Source: Sphingobacteriaceae bacterium (GTDB taxonomy: Bacteria > Bacteroidota > Bacteroidia > Sphingobacteriales > Sphingobacteriaceae). Taken from it: a stretch of DNA of 11,161 nucleotides. Location of the stretch: positions 1 through 11,161 of the forward strand of contig JANWIB010000113.1 of NCBI GenBank assembly GCA_025450155.1, written 5' to 3'. Below the pieces are notes generated by a model. That model worked only from the letters and a program-made list of their open reading frames with translations. It did not search any database and was not told the origin of the DNA. This document shows, piece after piece, positions 5,519 to 11,161 of this stretch (position 1 is its first letter; every line of letters begins with the position of its first letter). The translations under genes and the position numbers were made by a program.

Positions 5519-5662
5519 AATACGGGCAACCAAAGTCTCGATAATGCCATTAGGTAAAGAACCAATTGCATCCGCGAGGAAGACAAGGATGGCACAACAA
5601 ACCGGCCATAACCAGTCAATTCCCATCGAAATCGGTCAATTTGAGATTTGCCCTTGTCGTAA
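5519..5662. other. Unexplained GC-richer spacer after anmK, possible gene remnant
   Basis: The 120 bp from 5521 have 56 G or C (47%), compared with 25% in the 60 bp from 5701. The segment is open in one plus frame and one minus frame, but both frames also run through the end of anmK out of phase, and neither gives a protein I recognise. TAATGCCATTAGGT (5542-5555) nearly repeats TAATGCCATTGGGT of anmK (5451-5464). GGGCAA (5524-5529) is complementary to TTGCCC (5648-5653). This could be a decayed coding fragment or a structured untranslated region. Confidence 0.3.
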
Positions 5663-5692
5663 GGAAGAATTATTTTCTTCTTTTAACTATAG

Positions 5693-5720
5693 TTGTTACC
5701 TTCGATTGAAACAATTTTTG
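5693..5720 (+). promoter_or_regulatory. Candidate promoter of the susC-susD operon
   Basis: TTG (5693-5695) is followed after 17 bp by AATTTTTG (5713-5720), one base from TAnnTTTG. It would start transcription about 60 bp before the SusC ATG, in a strongly AT-rich stretch. A second partial match, TATGTTTT (5721-5728), lies next to it. Confidence 0.4.
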
Positions 5721-5787
5721 TATGTTTTTGCGTTAATAAATAAGCGGGAAAAATATACAAGAAGATAACTTATAAAACAGCTAGATT

Positions 5788-8700
5788 ATGAAAAAAAGAC
5801 TGCTTGCAATTTGTTTGGGTCTACTCTTCTTTGTTGCGCAAGTTTTGGCGCAACAGAAAGTAGTAAGTGGGAAAGTCACTACTGCAAAAGATGGATCATC
5901 ATTACCAGGGGTTTCGGTAAAAGTTAAAGGAACTAACATCGGTGTTAGTTCTGACGTTGATGGGAGTTATTCCATTAGCGTAAATCAGGGTCAGGTATTG
6001 GTATTCTCATTTATTGGGACAGTTACAGAAGAAAGGACTGTAGGTGCGCAAAATACAATAAATGTAGTGTTAAGAGATGATATCAGATCATTAGATGAGG
6101 TTATTGTCACTGGTACATCGGCAGGTACCACACGTAAACAATTGGGCACCTATATTAGTACCGTAAATGCAGATGATTTAAACAAGGGGGCAACGGGAAA
6201 TGTATTGGCCGCTTTACAAGGAAAAACTGCGGGGGCACAAATTATTCAAAATAATGGCGATCCTGCCGGAGGATTATCTGTTCGGTTGCGGGGAATTAGT
6301 TCTGTCAATTCATCTTCGGAGCCGTTATACATTGTAGATGGAGTTATTGTCAATAACTCAACCACAAGAGTAACCAACACATCGAGCAACTATGACGGCG
6401 CCAATTTTGTTGGAACCATTGGTCAAAATCGTTTGGTAGATATCAATCCTTCAGATATTGATCGAATAGAAATATTAAATGGAGCCGCCGCCGCAGCTAT
6501 TTATGGCTCCCGGGCCAATTCCGGTGTTGTTCAAATCTTTACCAAGAAGGGGAACTCAGGTACTCCCGTAGTTAGTTTTTCTTCTAATATAACTCTTGGC
6601 AGTTTACGTAAAGAAGTTGAAGTAAACCAGGCCCCTGTAAAATTTGGTGGTTCCGTTGATACTCAAACTCAGGACATTCTTACTCCTACCTTAACGACAA
6701 CAACCCCCGTAACCCGTTATAATTACCAGGATTACATTTTCAGATCTGCTACGGGTACAGACAACAACATCTCTGTATCCGGTGGGAAGGAGAGTACAAA
6801 ATATTATACCTCGGCATCCTACTTTTTCAACGAAGGAATTGTTAAAAATACTGATTTTCGCCGGTTCAGTTTTCGGGCTAGTTTAGATCAACAGATTTCT
6901 AAAAAGATCAACTTAAATGCCGGTTTAAATTACATAAATAGTGCGGCCAATGAAAAACCTGATGGGAACTCGTTCTTTTCACCCATGAACTCGGTAACCA
7001 TTATCGGTAATTTTCATGATTTATTTACACGAGATGTTTTTGGTAATATCAAAGCAGTCGGTGAAAGAGGGCGGGTAAATCCGGTATCTGTTATCGAAGA
7101 TATTAAACAGCGACAGGAAACTAATCGCATATTAGGTAATGCAAGCCTTAAATGGTATCCAATACAAAACCTAACGATTGATTATACCTTAGGGATAGAT
7201 AACTCTGCACAAAGTGGAACTAGCTATATTCCGCCTTTTGCTTATAATGTAAGCACTGCTTTTTTTGGCGGTGGCGATCCTTCTGCTGCAACCTATAATC
7301 CTGCACAAAACGGATATTCTGGTGCAGCCAATAATCTTGCCTTTCAACTCAATAATGAACTAAATGCCACGTATCAGGCCAAAATATCCGATCAAATTGC
7401 TTCTACTACGCAATTAGGGTATTCTTATCAATATGAAAAAAGTAAATACGGCTTACTAAGCGGGCGGGGTTTAGCTCCTTTCATTGAAACTGTAAATGCA
7501 GCCAGTACCCCTTTACCAAGTGTAGATGCACGCAGCGAATTATCCATAAGTGGAGCATATTTGCAGCAAAATTTTAAATTTTATGACCAATTGTTCATCA
7601 CTGGTGCCGTTCGTGTAGATCAATCATCTGTATTTGGGAAAGATCAACGCGACCAAACCTATTTTAAAGGAAGCGGCAGCTATGTGCTGTCTTCTGCAAA
7701 ATACTGGCAGAATTCGGGCCTTTCTAAATGGATAGATTTGTTTAAACTCAGAATGGCCTATGGTCAATCCGGTAATCTGACCGGTATCGGTGCATACGAG
7801 CGATTCAATGGCTATCTCACCCAAGCATTTTTGGGAAGAATCTCTTTATTCTCCAGCACTACCCTGGCGAATGAAAACGTGAAACCGGAGCGACAGGCAG
7901 AGTTAGAAGTGGGTACAGATTTATCCTTTTTTAATAATCGATTAAGTGTACAATTCAACTGGTACAGAAAAAAGGTAAGTGATTTATTAATATCGCGTGT
8001 AGTAGCTCCAAGTACCGGCTTCTCCAGTTTGCTCGATAACGTGGGATCTTTGGAAAATAAAGGGATAGAACTGGTATTAGGGGGGTATCCCATTAGAGCG
8101 AAAGAGTTCGAATGGAATTCGTCCTTAATTTATAACCGTAACCGAAATAAAGCATTGAGCGTAGGTGGCTTGCGATTATTCAGCACTAACGCCGGAGCTC
8201 CCGTTGCCATTATTGATGGCGAACCGATTGGTGTTTTTTATGGAACATTCTTTGCCAGAGATGATAATGGAAATCTGATTGCGAATGCAGCAGGTATTCC
8301 ACAGTTGGAAAGAGGGGTTCAAACCAGTGCAACCACTTACACGGTTCAAAGAGATGCAAGTGGACAACCGACAGGAACGCCTTTACGCAAAGTAATTGGT
8401 GACCCTAATCCTGACTATACGTTATCTTTTGTGAATGATTTCTCGTATAAAAAACTCTCTTTCCATATCCAATTAGATGCAGTGCAAGGTGTGGATGTGT
8501 TTAATGCCGACTGGAGAACCCGGCAAGGTGTTGGTAATGGGAAGGAAGCAGAAAAAGAACATTTAGGCCAGTTGCCAAGGGGATACATTGCAGGTGTATA
8601 TGCCACCGAAGAATGGCGAATTGATAACGGATCATTCGTTAAACTTAGAGAAGTTTCCCTAACTTATCGTATCGGAAAACTTAAATTTTTAAAGGACTTG

Positions 8701-8862
8701 AGCCTTAGCCTCAGCGGCAGGAATCTCTATTCATGGGACAAATACAAGGGCTATGATCCTGAAGTGAATGCAGGGGGGCAAAGCACCATTTTACGCGGTA
8801 TTGATTTTGGTTCGGTGCCTATCCCAAGAACGTTCAGTTTGGGCTTACAGGTTAAAATTTAA
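5788..8862 (+). CDS. SusC/RagA-type TonB-linked outer membrane receptor
   Basis: A complete 1024-residue TonB-dependent transporter that, with its SusD partner, moves an oligomeric nutrient across the outer membrane. Residues 1-21 are a signal peptide (cut likely after VLA). Residues about 24-105 are a carboxypeptidase D regulatory-like beta-sandwich (GKVT...LPGVSVKVKGT...DGSYSI), usual in SusC proteins. DEVIVTG (103-109) sits at the TonB-box position. The plug domain covers about 110-255 and includes LQGKTAGAQI (143-152), VRLRGISS (165-172) and YIVDGV (181-186). The rest is the 22-strand barrel, ending in SLGLQVKI. Length is normal. The susD-type gene follows after 12 bp, so they form an operon. 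The leader has a plausible TTG/-7 promoter. The substrate is unknown; no degradative enzyme is next to it. Confidence 0.95.
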   Translation: MKKRLLAICLGLLFFVAQVLAQQKVVSGKVTTAKDGSSLPGVSVKVKGTNIGVSSDVDGSYSISVNQGQVLVFSFIGTVTEERTVGAQNTINVVLRDDIRSLDEVIVTGTSAGTTRKQLGTYISTVNADDLNKGATGNVLAALQGKTAGAQIIQNNGDPAGGLSVRLRGISSVNSSSEPLYIVDGVIVNNSTTRVTNTSSNYDGANFVGTIGQNRLVDINPSDIDRIEILNGAAAAAIYGSRANSGVVQIFTKKGNSGTPVVSFSSNITLGSLRKEVEVNQAPVKFGGSVDTQTQDILTPTLTTTTPVTRYNYQDYIFRSATGTDNNISVSGGKESTKYYTSASYFFNEGIVKNTDFRRFSFRASLDQQISKKINLNAGLNYINSAANEKPDGNSFFSPMNSVTIIGNFHDLFTRDVFGNIKAVGERGRVNPVSVIEDIKQRQETNRILGNASLKWYPIQNLTIDYTLGIDNSAQSGTSYIPPFAYNVSTAFFGGGDPSAATYNPAQNGYSGAANNLAFQLNNELNATYQAKISDQIASTTQLGYSYQYEKSKYGLLSGRGLAPFIETVNAASTPLPSVDARSELSISGAYLQQNFKFYDQLFITGAVRVDQSSVFGKDQRDQTYFKGSGSYVLSSAKYWQNSGLSKWIDLFKLRMAYGQSGNLTGIGAYERFNGYLTQAFLGRISLFSSTTLANENVKPERQAELEVGTDLSFFNNRLSVQFNWYRKKVSDLLISRVVAPSTGFSSLLDNVGSLENKGIELVLGGYPIRAKEFEWNSSLIYNRNRNKALSVGGLRLFSTNAGAPVAIIDGEPIGVFYGTFFARDDNGNLIANAAGIPQLERGVQTSATTYTVQRDASGQPTGTPLRKVIGDPNPDYTLSFVNDFSYKKLSFHIQLDAVQGVDVFNADWRTRQGVGNGKEAEKEHLGQLPRGYIAGVYATEEWRIDNGSFVKLREVSLTYRIGKLKFLKDLSLSLSGRNLYSWDKYKGYDPEVNAGGQSTILRGIDFGSVPIPRTFSLGLQVKI

Positions 8863-8874
8863 TTTTAAAGTAGT

Positions 8875-10182
8875 ATGAAAAATCAGATCATGAAATTCTC
8901 ACTCTATATTTTGGCAAGTATGCTGTTGGCATTTTCTGCCTGCAATAAAGAATACACCGATCCGTCGAGAACCTTTCAAAGCGATGCGCTCAACTCTTCG
9001 AGATCACTGGCGGGTATTGCTGTGGGTTTACAGCGGGTTTATACTGCTGGAAGAGGCAGTAATTTATACAATTCAGTTACGGCAAACGGATTTGTTACCA
9101 ATGAGTTGGTATTACGAAATGCTGGTAATACAGCCGAATTACAATTGAGTACCGGTGGTACCGCTGTTGATGGAACGAATACCGTTTTGGCCGGATTATG
9201 GACTACCAGTAACAAAATTATCTATGATGCGGATTTGGTTATTGGTAATGCAGAGAAGTTGGGGGATAAAAATTATGCCAGTGGATTAATTGCTTATGCA
9301 AGTATTTTTAAAGCCCTGGCTATTGGAAACCTGGCATTATACTGGGAAAACATCCCCGCTCAGATTGGACAAAATGCTCCATTTATTTCCCGTATTGAAG
9401 GTTTTAATAAGGCAATTGCTGTTATGGAAAATGCACAGGCAGTCATAAGTGCTAATGCCATTAGTCCCTCTTTTTTAATCAGTATTCCTGCAGGAATTGA
9501 TATTACAAATACACTTAATGCCCTAAAAGCTCGTTATGCTTTATTTGCGGGTAATTACGCCTTAGCGCTAACTGCGGCTAATGCGGTGGATTTAACCAAG
9601 AAATCAACTTTCAACTTTGATGCTGTAGTGCTTAACCCTATCTATGAAACGGCCACTTCTACCAATAATGTGTATCAACCGATAGATGATACCACTTTTG
9701 GTCTTGCTGTTGGTTTGCAACCTGATGCGGGTGATAAGCGGATACCTTTTTATACTGCAATAAATACAACTATTGCACCAAGAGTTAGAATTAAAGGATT
9801 TGGAGAACTTGCTACAACGCCTATTCCGGTTTACCTTCCCGGGGAGATTACGCTGATAAAAGCAGAGGCATATATCCGCCAAACAACACCAGATTTAACC
9901 AGTGCGCTAACTGAATTAAATAAGATAGTTACCAAAACTCCTGCGGGGGATCCATTTGGAATCGGAGCAGATTTACCTGCTTTGGCTGGTCCTTATACTT
10001 CAGATCAATTACTGGCGCAAATTTATAAACACCGCAGTATAGAATTATTTATGTCCGGATTAAAATTAGAAGATATGCATCGCTTCGGCAGGCCTAATAC
10101 AGAAAGAAAACGAAATTTCTTTCCTTATCCCTTCATAGAACGAGATAACAACCCCAATACTCCTACAGACCCTGCTTTTTAA
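8875..10182 (+). CDS. SusD/RagB-type nutrient-binding outer membrane lipoprotein
   Basis: A 435-residue surface lipoprotein that acts as the lid and substrate-binding partner of the SusC encoded 12 bp upstream. The signal peptide ends at Cys23 in FSAC, an acceptable lipobox for this group. The SusD fold is mostly helical. A tetratricopeptide-like part lies around 125-230, GEITLIKAEAY (323-333) is the typical helix in the C-terminal half, and HRSIELFMSGLKLEDMHRFG (386-405) is the typical C-terminal motif. At 435 residues it is shorter than many SusD proteins (often 480-600), so surface loops are probably reduced; both ends are intact. The ATG at 8875 is followed by an in-frame ATG at 8890 (residue 6), and either gives a good lipoprotein signal. 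A strong terminator lies 22 bp after the stop. Ligand unknown. Confidence 0.93.
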   Translation: MKNQIMKFSLYILASMLLAFSACNKEYTDPSRTFQSDALNSSRSLAGIAVGLQRVYTAGRGSNLYNSVTANGFVTNELVLRNAGNTAELQLSTGGTAVDGTNTVLAGLWTTSNKIIYDADLVIGNAEKLGDKNYASGLIAYASIFKALAIGNLALYWENIPAQIGQNAPFISRIEGFNKAIAVMENAQAVISANAISPSFLISIPAGIDITNTLNALKARYALFAGNYALALTAANAVDLTKKSTFNFDAVVLNPIYETATSTNNVYQPIDDTTFGLAVGLQPDAGDKRIPFYTAINTTIAPRVRIKGFGELATTPIPVYLPGEITLIKAEAYIRQTTPDLTSALTELNKIVTKTPAGDPFGIGADLPALAGPYTSDQLLAQIYKHRSIELFMSGLKLEDMHRFGRPNTERKRNFFPYPFIERDNNPNTPTDPAF

Positions 10183-10204
10183 TATTAAAGTGAAATAACT
10201 TTTG

Positions 10205-10230
10205 AAGCCCCGAAAGTACGGGGCTTTTTT
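10205..10230 (+). terminator. Strong intrinsic terminator of the susC-susD operon
   Basis: AAGCCCCG (10205-10212) pairs perfectly with CGGGGCTT (10219-10226) around the loop AAAGTA, and the run of T ends at 10230. It lies 22 bp after the SusD stop codon and separates this operon from the next SusC gene. Confidence 0.92.
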
Positions 10231-10561
10231 GCTTAATAGATTACAGATGCGGTTTTGTGCATTTTTTATATTTTTTCTTGCATGTTTTTAATTTATTTTT
10301 CTATATATTAGGCAGATACAAAAGTTTAGAAAAAATTTTTGCGCTTTGTTGCAGTTTTTCGGGGGGAAGATTGCAAGATAAAAATGCTAAAAACACGTTT
10401 ATTAAAACAAAAAGGCGTTTTTTGAAACGGGATGCATTTTTCCTTAGTGTAAAAAATACAATTTCTTCTTTTGCATAAAGTTAATTGGAATGATGAGGAA
10501 AAAACGATTTTTTAGCAAATAACTCTAACAAACAAATAAACAAACTAAAAATTAATTAAGT
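10231..10561 (+). other. AT-rich leader region of the second susC
   Basis: About 330 bp without a convincing gene. It contains T-rich and A-rich tracts, a 12-bp hairpin at 10349-10376 (listed separately) and, at the end, a long A-rich stretch before the ATG, usual for translation starts in this group. TTCTTTTG at 10466-10473 is one base from the -7 consensus but has no TTG at the right distance. No promoter can be fixed with confidence. Confidence 0.5.
10349..10376 (+). ncRNA. Candidate 5' leader RNA hairpin of the second susC
   Basis: In plus-strand RNA, 10349-10360 (TTGCAGTTTTTC) can pair along its full length with 10365-10376 (GGAAGATTGCAA), using nine Watson-Crick and three G-U pairs, with the loop GGGG. 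The G-U pairs become A-C mismatches in minus-strand RNA, so the fold favours a plus transcript. No T-run follows, so it is not a terminator. It lies about 185 nt before the SusC start. Whether it is transcribed is unknown. Confidence 0.35.
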
Positions 10562-11161
10562 ATGAAAAAAAGGCTACTCGCATTTTTTATGGGTATGCTC
10601 TTCCTGTCTGTGCAAGCCATTGCACAGCAAAAGGTAGTAACCGGTAAAGTTACTTCCGCGGAAGATGGATTACCCCTGCCGGGCGTTTCTGTAAAAGTTA
10701 AAGGAACCAGTGCCGGCGCTAGTTCAGATGGGGATGGTAATTACTCTATCAGGGCAGAACAGGGCCAGGTATTGGTGTTTTCTTACATAGGAACCACTAG
10801 TGTTGAACGGACAATTGGTGATGATAATACCATTAATGTTTCACTTAAGGCTGATTCCAGGACTTTAAATGAAGTCGTCTTTACGGCTTTAGGACAAACT
10901 GCAGTAAAACGATCTATAGGAACTGCTCAGCAAATGGTTAAGGGTTCAGACATTGCCAGCTCGCAGAGAGAAAACTTTGTAAATGCACTTCAAGGACGTG
11001 TTGCCGGAGTTGAAGTGAATAACTCTTCTGGTATTCCGGGATCGTCATCATCTATTACTATACGTGGGGTAAGTTCAATCAGCGGAAGTAATCAACCTCT
11101 ATTTGTTGTTGATGGTTTACCAATTGATAATAAGACACTTAATAGTTCTGCCTTCGCTTCA
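10562..11161 (+). CDS. Second SusC/RagA-type TonB-linked receptor, 3' end outside window
   Basis: The first 200 codons of a second SusC-type transporter that runs off the right edge with no stop. Residues 1-21 are a signal peptide (cut likely after AIA) and about 24-105 are the carboxypeptidase D regulatory-like domain. The TonB-box position reads NEVVFTA (103-109). The plug then begins, with LQGRVAGVEV (about 143-152), ITIRGVSS and LFVVDGLPI. The first 108 residues are identical to the upstream SusC at about 71 positions, but the plug is much less alike and follows the other common SusC pattern (LGQTAVKRSIGTAQQ). It is separated from the first operon by a terminator and about 330 bp of leader, so it is a separate transcription unit, probably with its own SusD beyond the window. 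Confidence 0.93.
   Translation, partial: MKKRLLAFFMGMLFLSVQAIAQQKVVTGKVTSAEDGLPLPGVSVKVKGTSAGASSDGDGNYSIRAEQGQVLVFSYIGTTSVERTIGDDNTINVSLKADSRTLNEVVFTALGQTAVKRSIGTAQQMVKGSDIASSQRENFVNALQGRVAGVEVNNSSGIPGSSSSITIRGVSSISGSNQPLFVVDGLPIDNKTLNSSAFAS

Noticed and set aside
5423..5626. Minus-strand open frame with a hydrophobic N-terminus
   Set aside because: Its second half is antisense to anmK, and the apparent membrane helix is not backed by any start context or known family.
5463..5768. Plus-strand open frame overlapping the end of anmK
   Set aside because: Starts inside anmK out of phase, runs into the AT-rich promoter region of susC, and shows no domain, signal or plausible composition. The middle part is kept only as a possible remnant.
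7624..8606. Minus-strand open frames inside the first susC
   Set aside because: Antisense shadows of the transporter barrel; none has a recognisable motif.
10257..10478. Plus-strand open frame of 73 codons before the second susC
   Set aside because: Phe- and Lys-rich composition is what translated T-rich and A-rich leader DNA gives; it covers the leader hairpin and has no coding signature.

Overview
The window looks like chromosomal DNA of a Bacteroidota member, most likely Sphingobacteriaceae (Pedobacter/Mucilaginibacter-like). The signs are two SusC-type TonB-dependent receptors with a SusD lipoprotein, a DUF2911 protein, AT-rich starts without Shine-Dalgarno sequences, and promoter-like TTG...TAnnTTTG elements of the Bacteroidota type. 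The species cannot be named from the sequence alone. No tRNA, rRNA, CRISPR array, transposase or phage gene was seen.

Left part (1-2750). A 3'-truncated CapA-family gene and an NlpC/P60 cell-wall hydrolase gene lie on the minus strand. A terminator sits between them and overlaps a candidate promoter for capA. A 613-bp AT-rich intergenic stretch follows; it holds a perfect 10-bp-arm hairpin (1442-1465). Next is a plus-strand gene for a secreted DUF2911 protein. It converges, across a palindromic repeat (2461-2538), on a minus-strand gene for a two-helix membrane protein of 66 residues.

Middle (2750-5790). An AhpD-like protein and an AhpC peroxiredoxin are encoded on the minus strand, with a second palindromic repeat between them. 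The AhpC has the C-terminal Cys-x-Cys arrangement of mycobacterial AhpC, and the AhpD has the matching CxxC...H site, so the two probably form a peroxide-detoxifying pair. The AhpC promoter region, which carries a 20-bp imperfect palindrome, is shared with the divergent plus-strand anmK gene (anhydro-N-acetylmuramic acid kinase, peptidoglycan recycling). About 145 bp of unexplained, relatively GC-rich DNA follows anmK.

Right part (5788-11161). A SusC-SusD pair forms a two-gene operon for outer-membrane uptake of an unknown oligomer and ends at a strong intrinsic terminator. A second SusC gene then begins and runs off the window; its first 108 residues are about two thirds identical to the first SusC. 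No glycosidase, peptidase or sigma/anti-sigma gene accompanies the pair in this window, so the substrate cannot be inferred.

Most of this is ordinary Bacteroidota housekeeping and nutrient-uptake sequence. I found no convincing new multi-gene system. The items most worth checking are the AhpC/AhpD pairing, the dispersed palindromic repeats, the intergenic hairpins and the overlapping terminator/promoter in front of capA.
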